Below are positions 45,801 to 53,908 of a DNA stretch of 64,000 nucleotides, piece by piece (positions within the stretch are counted from its first letter, which is position 1; every line of letters begins with the position of its first letter). Source of the stretch: Chryseobacterium artocarpi (lineage in GTDB: Bacteria > Bacteroidota > Bacteroidia > Flavobacteriales > Weeksellaceae); contig NZ_MAYH01000034.1 in the NCBI RefSeq assembly GCF_001684975.1, positions 620,001 through 684,000 on the forward strand, in the 5' to 3' direction. Under the pieces are notes generated by a model that saw only the letters and a list, made by a program, of their open reading frames with translations, had not been told where the DNA came from and did not search any database. A program made the translations under genes and the position numbers.

Positions 45801-46238
45801 GATCTTGTGGAAGAGGCTGTATATGCAGAGTTTGATAGAATCACAGAAAGGGGTGGTGTATTGGGAGCAATGGAAACTATGTACCAACGTTCTAAGATCC
45901 AGGAAGAATCCATGCATTACGAATGGCTGAAGCATACAGGTGAATATCCAATCATCGGGGTAAATACTTTCTTAGGAAAAGATGGTTCTCCAACAGTACT
46001 TCCGGGTGAGGTTATCCGTTCTACTGAAGAAGAAAAACAGGCACAGATTGAATCACTTCATAACTTTCAGAAAGCTAATGACGAAAAATCTGAGGAAGCT
46101 CTGAGAAAACTTCAGCATGCGGCTATCAACCAACAAAACTTATTCGAAGTGATGATTGACGCTGTAAAATTCTGTTCTTTAGGACAAATCACCAATGCTT
46201 TATTTGAAGTGGGTGGTAAATACAGAAGAAATATGTAA
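42891..46238 (+). CDS. icmF: Fused isobutyryl-CoA mutase (IcmF)
   Basis: This 1115-residue protein has three parts in the IcmF order: an N-terminal cobalamin domain (about 10-145, with DGHDAAIN holding the cobalt-ligand His24), a MeaB/ArgK-like GTPase chaperone (Walker [10 protein letters not shown] 203-211, NKSD 343-346), and a C-terminal mutase TIM barrel. The barrel block [18 protein letters not shown] has Phe565 where methylmalonyl-CoA mutases have a tyrosine, which favours isobutyryl/n-butyryl-CoA or similar acyl-CoA isomerisation. The fused GTPase loads and protects the B12 cofactor. It is a single-gene unit with promoter and terminator. Confidence 0.92.
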   Translation: METQKYTPTNKVRIVTAASLFDGHDAAINIMRRVIQGTGCEVIHLGHDKSAEEVVNTAIQEDANAIALTSYQGGHNEYFKYIYDLLREKNSPQIKIFGGGGGVILPEEIKDLMSYGIDRIYSPDDGRELGLQGMIDDLVHRSDFATGKDVTAEDLDAISFENSTSIARIISAVENFSEEKPELVKAIDEKSKDLNIPIIGITGTGGAGKSSLTDELVRRFLRANTDKKIAIISIDPSKKKTGGALLGDRIRMNAINDPRVYMRSMATRENNVSVSPFIHSALNVLKLAHPDVIILETSGIGQSGSEVSDFADVSMYVMTPEYGASTQLEKIDMLDYADLVALNKSDKRGALDALQAVRKQFQRNHLLWESPLEDMPVYATKASQFNDHGTTELYNRLVLKVNDKFADLGLKTFVEQEITDEVTIIPPKRVRYLSEIVENNKQYDANVEKQAALARTMYHIEGVKNILSNEALDNEYQKAEKELQQENIDFLKTWDDTKKAFHAEFYSYFVRGKEIKVETSTESLSHLRIPKIALPKYNDWGDLIKWKGQENLPGSFPYTAGIYPFKRTGEDPTRMFAGEGGPERTNRRFHYVSAEMPAKRLSTAFDSVTLYGQDPALPPDIYGKIGNAGVSIATLDDAKKLYSGFDLVNALTSVSMTINGPAPMLLAFFMNAAIDQNVEKYIKENGLEAKVEAKLKEKFDDKGLERPKYNGELPPSNNGLGLQLLGLTGDEIIPADVYAEIKAKTIATVRGTVQADILKEDQAQNTCIFSTEFALRLMGDVQEYFIKEKVRNFYSVSISGYHIAEAGANPVSQLAFTLANGFTYVEYYLSRGMDINDFAPNLSFFFSNGIDPEYSVIGRVARRIWAKAMKLKYGADERSQMLKYHIQTSGRSLHAQEIDFNDIRTTLQALYAIYDNCNSLHTNAYDEAITTPTEQSVRRAMAIQLIINKELGLAKNENPLQGSFIIEELTDLVEEAVYAEFDRITERGGVLGAMETMYQRSKIQEESMHYEWLKHTGEYPIIGVNTFLGKDGSPTVLPGEVIRSTEEEKQAQIESLHNFQKANDEKSEEALRKLQHAAINQQNLFEVMIDAVKFCSLGQITNALFEVGGKYRRNM

Positions 46239-46271
46239 GTCTTCTCATTAATACTTACAAAAATCATATAC

Positions 46272-46306
46272 CAAAACCTCAAAGAAATCTTTGAGGTTTT
46301 GTATTT
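46272..46306 (+). terminator. Terminator of icmF
   Basis: Perfect 14-bp stem (46272-46285 with 46288-46301) with a short loop, then ATTTTT. Confidence 0.82.
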
Positions 46307-46327
46307 TTAGGGATAAAAAAACATTTA

Positions 46328-47104
46328 ATGACCAAAAAATTTCAAATTAAAGAGCCGTGTAAACAAAATTGGGAAGAAATGCAGAATGTATCGGATGGTA
46401 AATTTTGCGAGGTATGTACTAAGAAAATTTGGGATCTTGACCGTTTTTCCGAGAAAGAAATTGATGAGATTTTAGAAAAGGAAAAATCTATCTGTGGAAA
46501 GATTTCTTTTTTAAAACCTGCTTTATCAAGCGTAATGTTAGCTTTAACTTTAACATCGGCAACCTATATTCAGGCACAAACAAATATTCCTGGTGTAGAA
46601 AATACCTACCAAAAAAATATTACCATCAGCGGTAAATTGATTTCTAGAAACAATTTAAAACTCAACTCAGGAGAAATTTCTCTGGTAACATTGGGAAAAC
46701 TGTATACTGCAAAGGCAGATGAAGAAGGAAATTTCACTTTAACTTTTCCCGAAAAAGTTTTAGTAAAACAAAATATCATCAGAATAGATTATTCTGTAAT
46801 GGGTTCAAATAATAAAGAATTCATAGATTACACGACCTCTATTCTACAACCAAATGAACTGCTGAGTAAACAGAATTTTGAAATTGAAAAACAATATACC
46901 ACTATTGGCGCCATTTCACTTACAGATCCACAACCTCCCGATTATTATTTCTTCGATGGAAAAAAAGTTGGAAAAAGAAAATTTGAGAGGATAAGAAAAG
47001 AACATCCCGAATATAAGTATCTGGCTTTTTATGATAAAGTAACTGCAAAAGAATTATCCGGTAAAGGCTTTATCAAGAATCTGTATTTACTATATTCTCG
47101 ATAA
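46328..47104 (+). CDS. Exported or membrane protein with N-terminal Cys cluster
   Basis: This 258-residue protein has an N-terminal cytosolic cysteine cluster (Cys11, Cys27 and Cys30 in GKFCEVCTKKIWDLDRFSEKEI), a membrane segment (about 65-85), and then a beta-rich region (about 95-165) like a carboxypeptidase-regulatory domain. The C-terminal part is basic. This layout recurs in Flavobacteriia but I know no function. The gene starts 21 bases after the icmF terminator with no clear promoter element. Confidence 0.65.
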   Translation: MTKKFQIKEPCKQNWEEMQNVSDGKFCEVCTKKIWDLDRFSEKEIDEILEKEKSICGKISFLKPALSSVMLALTLTSATYIQAQTNIPGVENTYQKNITISGKLISRNNLKLNSGEISLVTLGKLYTAKADEEGNFTLTFPEKVLVKQNIIRIDYSVMGSNNKEFIDYTTSILQPNELLSKQNFEIEKQYTTIGAISLTDPQPPDYYFFDGKKVGKRKFERIRKEHPEYKYLAFYDKVTAKELSGKGFIKNLYLLYSR

Positions 47105-47121
47105 ACAAATCATTATAATTG

Positions 47122-47154
47122 AAATCTCCTTATTTTTGGGAGATTTTTATTTTT
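47122..47154 (+). terminator. Terminator after the 46328 gene
   Basis: Perfect 8-bp stem (47122-47129 with 47139-47146) followed by T-rich DNA. Confidence 0.7.
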
Positions 47155-47158
47155 GAAA

Positions 47159-47869
47159 ATGAAACCAAAAGCCTTATTCAACTGGAGCAGTGGAAAAGAT
47201 TCTGCATTAGCTCTTCATAAAATATTGCAGGCAGACCAATATGAAGTCGCTACATTATTCACCAGCGTTAACAAAGAATTCCAAAGGATTTCTATGCATG
47301 GTGTTCATGTCTCTCTTTTGGAGCAACAGGCTTCTCTTCTTGGCATTCCTCTTATTAAAATGGAACTACCAAAGGAACCATCAATGGAAGAATATCAGGA
47401 AATCATGAGTAAAACAATGTCTGAAATACAGGCTCAGGGTATCACTCATTCTATTTTTGGAGACATTTTCCTCGAGGATCTTCGTAAATACAGAGAAGAA
47501 CAATTAAATAGTATTGGAATGCAAGCTATATTTCCTCTTTGGAAACGAGATACTTCAGACCTCATCCAGGAGTTTTTACAATTGGGATTCAAAACTATTG
47601 TAACATGTGTAAATGGTTCATATTTAGACAAAAGTTTTGCAGGACGAATTATTGATCAGCAATTCCTTGATGATTTACCGGACAATATAGATCCTTGTGG
47701 AGAAAATGGAGAGTTTCACACCTTTACTTTTGACGGTCCTATTTTTAAAAGTCCTGTTCAGTTTGTAATTGGGGAAACAGTAAAGAAAACCTACCCCAAG
47801 CCTAAAGTAAAACCGGAAGATGAAGAGGAGGAATATATTTTTTGGTTTTGTGATCTGCTTCCAAAATAA
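47159..47869 (+). CDS. Dph6-related ATP pyrophosphatase
   Basis: This 236-residue protein has the PP-loop NWSSGKDSALAL and the block GITHSIFGDIFLEDLRKYREEQL, which mark the Dph6/DUF71 ATP-binding family. In archaea and eukaryotes Dph6 amidates diphthine; bacteria lack diphthamide, so here it probably activates another carboxylate through an adenylate. The substrate is unknown. The start is ATG 47159; a TTG at 47153 gives two more residues but overlaps a TATTTTTG sequence. Confidence 0.85.
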   Translation: MKPKALFNWSSGKDSALALHKILQADQYEVATLFTSVNKEFQRISMHGVHVSLLEQQASLLGIPLIKMELPKEPSMEEYQEIMSKTMSEIQAQGITHSIFGDIFLEDLRKYREEQLNSIGMQAIFPLWKRDTSDLIQEFLQLGFKTIVTCVNGSYLDKSFAGRIIDQQFLDDLPDNIDPCGENGEFHTFTFDGPIFKSPVQFVIGETVKKTYPKPKVKPEDEEEEYIFWFCDLLPK

Positions 47870-48028
47870 CGATCTATTTAGCTACTGATGTATTAATAAA
47901 ATGATTCACTGTATATAAGCGATCTGTATTTAATTTCTTCAATCACATAAGGAGCATAAAATATATTCTCCGAGTGCTTATTTTATCTGCAAAAAACCTT
48001 CTTAGCACGCATTTTGCATCCTACAACG

Positions 48029-48056
48029 CTCTTAAAAATTTCAGTATCTTTAAGAG
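48029..48056 (+). promoter_or_regulatory. Inverted repeat around a near-consensus promoter
   Basis: Perfect 8-bp inverted repeat CTCTTAAA (48029-48036) and TTTAAGAG (48049-48056) with TATCTTTA (48045-48052), one base off TAnnTTTG, partly inside it. It lies 30 bases before the start of the serine hydrolase. Confidence 0.4.
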
Positions 48057-48085
48057 TATCAATTTTAATTTCAAAATAAACACCC

Positions 48086-49192
48086 GTGATCAAAAATTTA
48101 GTTTTCCTTTTGCCTTTTTGCTTTTTACTATCTTGTAAAACAGAAACTCCACCTCCTCCTATTGATAAAAAAGCGATTGTAGATTCTACCATTGCTGTTT
48201 TTCAGAAAACACTTTTAGAACAACAGATCGATTCTGTCTTTAAAAAGTATCATTTTAATGGAAGCATTGCTGTTTTTAAAGATTCTATTCCTCTTTACAG
48301 AAAAGAAAACGGATATTCTGATTTTAAAAGAAAAGTGAAAATTGATAGCAACACCATCTTTGCCATTGGGTCGGTGAGTAAGCAATTCACTGCTGTAATG
48401 ATCTTACTTCAGATGGAACAGGGAAAACTGAATGTGACGGATAAAGTTTCAAAATATTTAAAGGAATTTCAGCTTAAAGAATATGAGAACATTACGATTC
48501 ACCAGCTTTTGAATCATACTTCCGGGCTGAATATGATGGGAGGAAAGCTTATGTTTAAAAGTGGTTCTGACTTCTATTATTCAAATGACGGATTTAATGC
48601 TCTTGGAAAGGTTGTAGAAACAGTAACCGGAAAATCATATGATGAAAACGCGGTTGAACTTTTCAAAAAAGCGGGAATGACTCATTCATCGACAGGCAAT
48701 ATTTTTAAAGGAAATAATTTTGCATCCGCTTATGTGGGTAATGGCAATACAGCTCAAGAGGTTCCGAATATGCCCAAAAGATTAGGCGGAAAAGAGATAG
48801 GTACTCCTGCCGGTGGTATACTTTCTACCATTGACGATCTTCATATTTGGAATAATGCTTTATACAGTGGAAAAATCCTTAAGCCGGAAACACTGAAGCA
48901 GTTTATGGCAAAAAGTGCGGAAAGACGTCATGCCATTTTCGGGAAAATGGGCTATGCTTATGGAATCATGCTGAATATCGGAAAGCCCAACTCTTACTTT
49001 CACAGCGGATATGTAAAAGGGTCACCGTCTCTGAATATTTACTATCCGGAAACGAAGAGCTCAGTGATTATTCTTTCTAATATTGCAGATGAAGAAAAAG
49101 GAAAAGGACTTGTCTTCAGACCTCATATCGAAGTGAAAAAGATTACGGATAATCTTGAAAATACTTTGACACAGCTTAGATCAAAACATTAA
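48086..49192 (+). CDS. Serine hydrolase, class C beta-lactamase-like lipoprotein
   Basis: This 368-residue protein has a signal peptide with lipobox LLSC (Cys17) and a proline run. The penicillin-binding fold has SxxK as SVSK (96-99), the YxN motif as YSN, and a C-terminal HSG in place of KTG. Such proteins are usually peptidases or esterases, sometimes peptidoglycan enzymes, and only rarely true beta-lactamases. The start is GTG 48086 (then IKNLVFLLPFC). It is likely anchored in the outer membrane or the periplasmic side of the inner membrane. Confidence 0.85.
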   Translation: MIKNLVFLLPFCFLLSCKTETPPPPIDKKAIVDSTIAVFQKTLLEQQIDSVFKKYHFNGSIAVFKDSIPLYRKENGYSDFKRKVKIDSNTIFAIGSVSKQFTAVMILLQMEQGKLNVTDKVSKYLKEFQLKEYENITIHQLLNHTSGLNMMGGKLMFKSGSDFYYSNDGFNALGKVVETVTGKSYDENAVELFKKAGMTHSSTGNIFKGNNFASAYVGNGNTAQEVPNMPKRLGGKEIGTPAGGILSTIDDLHIWNNALYSGKILKPETLKQFMAKSAERRHAIFGKMGYAYGIMLNIGKPNSYFHSGYVKGSPSLNIYYPETKSSVIILSNIADEEKGKGLVFRPHIEVKKITDNLENTLTQLRSKH

Positions 49193-49458
49193 CTTTTTTC
49201 GTATTGTAATAAAGAAGTTTAATTTTAACAGCCATATCATATAAAAAGAAAGCTTTCATAACAGCAGCTTTAATATCATTATACAATAAACAAATTACCG
49301 AAAACAGTAAAATTCTAATAATAGCATTCTTTACTACCAAAAGGTTTAATCCCTTTGGTAAAAAGATATTATATAATTTATCTTTCTTGTAGTAAAGTTA
49401 TCATATAAATTTGTTTTAAGTTTTAAGGTTAGTGATCTACGATGAGAATGAAGATATA

Positions 49459-50190
49459 CTATTTTGAAGATATATTGATGCTAAGGAAATCCTTCATTTT
49501 CAACAAGCTTTTTTTATGCTCGAAAAAATTAAGCAAGGTGAAAATTACTCCTGTCTGAAGTATAAACGGTACAATCAATGTAATGATGATCATCAATAAA
49601 TTTGCTCCATTCTGCTCTCTGAAAAACTGATACGCATAATGTCCGTTCTTAGTAATAATTTGGAACATAGAAATAGTACAGATCAGCATCAATCCCATAT
49701 TTTGCTGATACATCGTATAAAAACATCTGCCTCTGTATTTAAAATCTGTCTTCAGGTATTTCCAAATCTTAAAATTCATGATCCATGTTGTTCCAAGAAT
49801 GAATAAAAATAATGCGTTAAATAGTTTAAAAAAAACGGTATAAGTTTCTTGGCTATTGGAAATAAAAATTAATACTATATTGATTATAAAAGCAACTAAA
49901 CCTGCCAGAAAAGATGTTTTCATAAATCTGTTATATTTTCCCCTGATTATTTTCTTTGCAATAAAAGGAATAGGTGTTGAAAAAAACATCCAGTAACTCA
50001 CGGGAATAAACTCTTCTTTCCAGGATTCTTTTACCTTTGAAAATGCTTCTTCAAAATCAAGTTTTTCTTCCAACTGTAAATCCATAATCTGGTCGATCAT
50101 ATGGTCTCTGATCTCCACGAGAAGATCCACTGAAAGCTGTTTGGAAACCAGATAATCTGTTATGCTGTTTTCCTGTGTCTGGGTCATCAT
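49459..50190 (-). CDS. Membrane protein paired with a PadR regulator
   Basis: This 243-residue protein has a helical, charged N-terminal part (about 1-60, ITDYLVSKQLSVDLLVEIRDHMIDQ) followed by about five membrane helices. The N-terminal helix bundle resembles the HAAS/DUF1700 module that is often encoded next to PadR regulators. It overlaps the PadR gene by four bases (ATGA), so the pair is translationally coupled. The function of the membrane part is unknown. Confidence 0.7.
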   Translation of the reverse strand: MMTQTQENSITDYLVSKQLSVDLLVEIRDHMIDQIMDLQLEEKLDFEEAFSKVKESWKEEFIPVSYWMFFSTPIPFIAKKIIRGKYNRFMKTSFLAGLVAFIINIVLIFISNSQETYTVFFKLFNALFLFILGTTWIMNFKIWKYLKTDFKYRGRCFYTMYQQNMGLMLICTISMFQIITKNGHYAYQFFREQNGANLLMIIITLIVPFILQTGVIFTLLNFFEHKKSLLKMKDFLSINISSK

Positions 50191-50510
50191 ATACTGAAGA
50201 TTGTTTGCAGGTTTACCAGATAACTTTTCATTTCATTCTCCTGATCTACCTGCTGTTTCTTTCCTTTCTCAGTAAGCAGATAGTATTTTCTGTCTCTTCC
50301 ATTGATCTTTTGAACTTCTGAGGTAATCATTCCATCACTTTCCAGTTTATGTAGCAATGGATATAAGGCGCCTTCAGTCATTTCAAGTTCTCCTTGGGTA
50401 AGCTCTTTTGCTCTTTGGGTAATTTGATAGCCATACATTTTAACTTCTTTTGCAAGCAGCTTCAAAATGATATTCTGTAAAGTACCTTTGTAAAGACTAT
50501 TCTTTTTCAT
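50187..50510 (-). CDS. PadR family transcriptional regulator
   Basis: This 107-residue protein is a winged-helix PadR-type regulator with LYKGTLQNIILKLLAKEVKMYGYQI, LTQGELEMTEGALYPLLHKLESDGMI and the beta-wing GRDRKYYLLTEKGKK. It has a short C-terminal helix for dimer formation and no ligand domain. It is the first gene of the two-gene operon with the membrane protein and probably represses its own promoter, where a palindromic site is visible. Confidence 0.92.
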   Translation of the reverse strand: MKKNSLYKGTLQNIILKLLAKEVKMYGYQITQRAKELTQGELEMTEGALYPLLHKLESDGMITSEVQKINGRDRKYYLLTEKGKKQQVDQENEMKSYLVNLQTIFSI

Positions 50511-50530
50511 GGAATTATATTAATACATTG

Positions 50531-50558
50531 CAAACATATGCATAATTTTCTTATGTAT
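50531..50558 (-). promoter_or_regulatory. PadR operon promoter with candidate operator
   Basis: Minus-strand -7 element TATGTTTG (50531-50538). Directly upstream lies an inverted repeat, ATGCATAA (50538-50545) and TTATGTAT (50551-50558), with one mismatch. ATGT/ACAT half-sites are typical of PadR operators. Confidence 0.5.
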
Positions 50559-50591
50559 AAAAATTTTATGAAATTTATTTAAATTACCGTC

Positions 50592-51116
50592 ATGAAAAAG
50601 AGGTACTTTATTGCCATTTACCCCCCAAGGGAAATTATAGAAGAAGTCAAAGTTTTTAAAAGAGACTTTGCTATTTCATATGACAACTCCAAGGCATTAA
50701 GCAATGAGGCACATATTACTCTTTTACCTCCCTTTCTCAGAGAACTTGAACTGGAAACCGATATTCATATTGCTTTTCAAAAAATAGATACGCAGATATC
50801 CCCATTTGAAGTTGAGTTGAACGGATTTGGAAGTTTTCCAAACCCTAATAACCCTGTGGTCTTTGTACATCCTGAAGATAATATTCATCTGACAGATCTT
50901 CACAACAGAGTAAAGCAACAGTTCAGTTTTGCCCATTTTTCTTTTAATCCACATATAACCGTAGGCTACAGAAATCTCACATGGGAAAATTACCTTAAAG
51001 CATGGGAAAAATATCAGAACAAAGAATATAAAACTAAATTCATAGTTGATAAAATTCTATTACTGCGTCATGAAGGGACATGGGTTCCAATAGCAGAGAA
51101 AAGTCTTACAGACTAA
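50592..51116 (+). CDS. 2'-5' RNA ligase/LigT-like phosphoesterase
   Basis: This 174-residue protein has the two H-x-[TS]-x motifs of the 2H phosphoesterase superfamily, HITL (41-44) and HITV (121-124), with the spacing usual for LigT-like proteins. Members open 2',3'-cyclic phosphates or act on 2'-5' linkages; the physiological substrate in bacteria is unclear. It is divergent from the PadR operon, 81 bases away, and may be affected by the same operator region. Confidence 0.85.
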   Translation: MKKRYFIAIYPPREIIEEVKVFKRDFAISYDNSKALSNEAHITLLPPFLRELELETDIHIAFQKIDTQISPFEVELNGFGSFPNPNNPVVFVHPEDNIHLTDLHNRVKQQFSFAHFSFNPHITVGYRNLTWENYLKAWEKYQNKEYKTKFIVDKILLLRHEGTWVPIAEKSLTD

Positions 51117-51181
51117 AATTTCAACCATATATAAAAAGTTTTTCACCTCTTTTCTGCTTTCAATATTGTTTTATAAAGTCA

Positions 51182-51189
51182 TATCTTTG
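51182..51189 (+). promoter_or_regulatory. ruvC promoter -7 element
   Basis: TATCTTTG, a full TAnnTTTG match, with only five bases before the ruvC ATG, so the transcript would be leaderless or nearly so. Confidence 0.5.
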
Positions 51190-51194
51190 AACCA

Positions 51195-51749
51195 ATGATT
51201 TCAGAGAAAATAATTTTAGGTATTGACCCAGGAACTACAGTTATGGGTTTTGGTCTTATTTCCGTTAAAAAAGGTAAAATGGAAATGGTTTCTGTTCATG
51301 AATTAATTCTAAAAAAATATCCAAACCACGAAACCAAGCTTAAATATATTTTTGAGAAAACCTTAGCATTAATCGACGAATATCACCCTGATGAAGTAGC
51401 ATTGGAAGCCCCATTCTTTGGAAAAAATGTACAGAGTATGCTGAAGCTGGGACGTGCCCAAGGTGTAGCTATGGCAGCAAGCCTTTATAGAAATATCCCT
51501 ATCACAGAATATTCTCCAAAGAAAATCAAAATGGCTATTACAGGAAATGGTAATGCCAGTAAAGAACAGGTCGCAGGCATGCTTCAAAACCTTCTTAAAT
51601 TAAAAGAATTCCCAACAAAATATCTGGATGCATCAGATGGTCTTGCCGTTGCCGTATGTCATCATTTTAATTCCGGAACAATTGCAGATACAAAATCATA
51701 CTCTGGATGGGATAGCTTTTTGAAGCAGAATCCGGACAGATTGAAATAA
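51195..51749 (+). CDS. ruvC: Crossover junction endodeoxyribonuclease RuvC
   Basis: This 184-residue RNase H-fold nuclease has the first catalytic aspartate in ILGIDPGTTVMGFG (Asp11), the second acid in EVALEAPFFGKN, and the C-terminal acid cluster in YLDASDGLAVAVCHH. It resolves Holliday junctions with RuvAB, which are not in the window. It is closed by a terminator shared with the convergent metalloprotease gene. Confidence 0.96.
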   Translation: MISEKIILGIDPGTTVMGFGLISVKKGKMEMVSVHELILKKYPNHETKLKYIFEKTLALIDEYHPDEVALEAPFFGKNVQSMLKLGRAQGVAMAASLYRNIPITEYSPKKIKMAITGNGNASKEQVAGMLQNLLKLKEFPTKYLDASDGLAVAVCHHFNSGTIADTKSYSGWDSFLKQNPDRLK

Positions 51750-51750
51750 A

Positions 51751-51782
51751 AATACCCCTAAAAACATTTAATTTTTTAGGGG
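51751..51782. terminator. Bidirectional terminator between ruvC and the M43 gene
   Basis: Perfect 10-bp stem CCCCTAAAAA (51755-51764) with TTTTTAGGGG (51773-51782), A-rich 5' flank. The T run lies within the stem on the plus strand and in the flank on the minus strand. Confidence 0.7.
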
Positions 51783-51807
51783 CAATTGATATTAAATTTT
51801 TCTTTCT

Positions 51808-53709
51808 TTAATCATTCAAGAATTTTTTAGACTCTTTTTTATTCTTACTAGAATAATTAATAATAAATGATCCTTTTGATAGCTCTTTGTCTATTTGGAT
51901 TTCATTTTTATCAGTATTCCCTTTCTGAATAAGTCTACCACTCATTTCATAGATCTGATAATTTCCAAATACATCACTTCTATTTCCAACTAATTTTAGT
52001 TTATTTTCAGATTTCAGATAAACAATTTTTGATTCTGAAACATTTTGAGTCTCAACAGTACTCAGTTCTGAGCTTGTAATTCTCACTGCATAATCTTCCA
52101 TTTGACCATATTGCAGTTGAGAGCAAGCAGATATATCTGGAAGATTACTTCCTCCGTATGTTGCTGCATCTACCGCAATTCTCATTCTCAGATAAGTGTT
52201 TTTTACTGCGGTTGCAGGAGGTGTAATATTATTTGTAAGAGTTGTGATATTTCCGCTGTTCAATAAATTTGAAGTATTATTTACAACTAATTCTGATTCG
52301 TCAAAAGATCCATTATTATTATAATCAATCCAAACCTTTGTTCTAAACTTTTCAGCTTGCTCAAATCCATTCAAATAGCTAACTTTTAACTCAGAGCTAG
52401 ATCCTGATGGGATATCTGTGTAATAAGCAGGTCTTATACAAGTTGCAGCAGAATAATCTGCATAATAAATAGGTGCAACTTCATCAGAATCGTAACCATT
52501 TGTTGTACTATTGATAGAGCCTAACTGAACTTTAAAAGGTCCAATTGCAAAATTATTATTGGTCGGATGTAAAATCCCAGTCGGGTTACATTGAGCAGCT
52601 GCAATAGAAACTGGGGAAGGAATTATAATAGAAGGATCCTGAGCAGCAGTGGAATTAAGTAAATTTTTTCTATATTCCATCATCAGCATAATTGCTCTAT
52701 CTCTTTGTCCTGCTGTAAATTTACGGTTAGAATTTGTATAATTCATTACATTATATTGTGTTCCATCATAATTCACTCCTGTACAAGGATCAATACTCGT
52801 ATTATTAGGAATAGCAACACCATACATACTTCTTGATGGAGAAGTATCACAAACTCTATCTCCATTTACTGCACAATTTGTATTTAACGGACATGACGTC
52901 TGATTGGCATAGCTTACACCCTGAAATGTATGATAGAGTCCAAAAGCATGCCCCAACTCATGAGTAAGCGTAGTATCATTATTATTTTTGATCGTTGCAA
53001 CCTTCATAAAACTTTCATAGGAGTAATCATAAGAATCGGGAAATGCAGCATATCCCATAAGTCCATATGATAATTGCTGCTCTCCATCAAAACCAATTAC
53101 TACATAAATGTTAAAATATGAAGTTTCCGGCCAATGGGGCGCTAGGGTCTTCACCTGACTGTCATTGGCTCCATTACCAGCACCATCAGAATCAACCCCT
53201 CTTGTATCATATAATGGAATTGAACTTCCATTATATCTTACAATTCCTGTTGTAGGAGTACACTCTGGAGTTCTCTTTGCCAACACTAATTTGAATGGGA
53301 TCACATTTCCTCCATCTGGTCCTGGTCCTTCAGGATAAAAACCATTTCCATAAGTTGTAGCATACATTCTGTTGGCTCTATCAATCCAATTAATAATTTC
53401 CTGATCGGTTAAACTTAAATTAGAATTTGCTGAAGCACTGGATTCTATGACATGTACGACAACAGGTATCTCAAACAACTGCCCGTTATACCGACCATTC
53501 CAAGAGGTAGTACCCCCAACTCTGTTGAGATAAGTTTGTTTATCAATACTCCTTAATTTCTCTTCTACCGCTTCCCGTCTTTTCTTCAATTCAGGATATT
53601 TCATGTCCAATTTTCTCATATTTTCATCAAAACCACAAAAATGACCTTGATTCTGAGAAAAAGCATTAAAAAACAACAAAAGCATAGAAAAAATAGTAAT
53701 TTTCTTCAT
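51808..53709 (-). CDS. Secreted M43-type metalloprotease, paralog 1
   Basis: This 633-residue protein has a signal peptide (MKKITIFSMLLLFFNAFSQ), a pro-region, and a metzincin catalytic domain with zinc motif HELGHAFGLYH (250-260) and Met-turn VMNY (321-324). The pattern IPVVVHVIE near 81 and the cysteine pairs fit the M43B/cytophagalysin group. A GEVED-type beta domain follows (KVWIDYNNNGSFDESELV). The C-terminal T9SS-like domain is degenerate: it lacks the usual YPNP start but keeps YQIYEMSGRLIQKG. It is a paralog of 57017-58873. Confidence 0.88.
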   Translation of the reverse strand: MKKITIFSMLLLFFNAFSQNQGHFCGFDENMRKLDMKYPELKKRREAVEEKLRSIDKQTYLNRVGGTTSWNGRYNGQLFEIPVVVHVIESSASANSNLSLTDQEIINWIDRANRMYATTYGNGFYPEGPGPDGGNVIPFKLVLAKRTPECTPTTGIVRYNGSSIPLYDTRGVDSDGAGNGANDSQVKTLAPHWPETSYFNIYVVIGFDGEQQLSYGLMGYAAFPDSYDYSYESFMKVATIKNNNDTTLTHELGHAFGLYHTFQGVSYANQTSCPLNTNCAVNGDRVCDTSPSRSMYGVAIPNNTSIDPCTGVNYDGTQYNVMNYTNSNRKFTAGQRDRAIMLMMEYRKNLLNSTAAQDPSIIIPSPVSIAAAQCNPTGILHPTNNNFAIGPFKVQLGSINSTTNGYDSDEVAPIYYADYSAATCIRPAYYTDIPSGSSSELKVSYLNGFEQAEKFRTKVWIDYNNNGSFDESELVVNNTSNLLNSGNITTLTNNITPPATAVKNTYLRMRIAVDAATYGGSNLPDISACSQLQYGQMEDYAVRITSSELSTVETQNVSESKIVYLKSENKLKLVGNRSDVFGNYQIYEMSGRLIQKGNTDKNEIQIDKELSKGSFIINYSSKNKKESKKFLND

Positions 53710-53738
53710 TATTATATTTTTTTTTATTTATAACAAAA

Positions 53739-53769
53739 CAAAAATACATATTTAATAGTTAATCATCAA
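53739..53769 (-). promoter_or_regulatory. Promoter of M43 paralog 1
   Basis: Minus strand -7 TATTTTTG (53739-53746) and -33 TTG (53767-53769), spacer 20 bases. Confidence 0.6.
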
Positions 53770-53869
53770 AAAAAAACAAAACCCTTTTGATTAATTGAGT
53801 TATATTATTTATTAATAGATTAAGTCTATTAATGAAATTACTTGGTAAAACATAATACTATCTTTTACA

Positions 53870-53896
53870 TTGGTATGATTTTTAATACTACCTTTG
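53870..53896 (+). promoter_or_regulatory. Promoter of the DUF4407 - AAA/M41 operon
   Basis: The -7 element TACCTTTG (53889-53896) and a TTG at 53870-53872 (spacer 16). It lies 12 bases before the first usable ATG. The TTG at 53894 that opens the longest frame is the tail of the -7 element. Confidence 0.5.
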
Positions 53897-53908
53897 TATA
53901 AATTTTCT

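Noticed and set aside
47131..47138. TATTTTTG as promoter of the Dph6-like gene
   Set aside because: It is the loop of the upstream terminator hairpin; a second copy at 47148 is too near the ATG. A promoter cannot be assigned with confidence.
49337..49363. Hairpin TACCAAAAGG/CCCTTTGGTA as a terminator
   Set aside because: No T run follows on either strand in the right place, and the stem has a mismatch.
49459..50510. PadR gene and partner as a toxin-antitoxin pair
   Set aside because: The second protein is a large multi-pass membrane protein, unlike known toxins.
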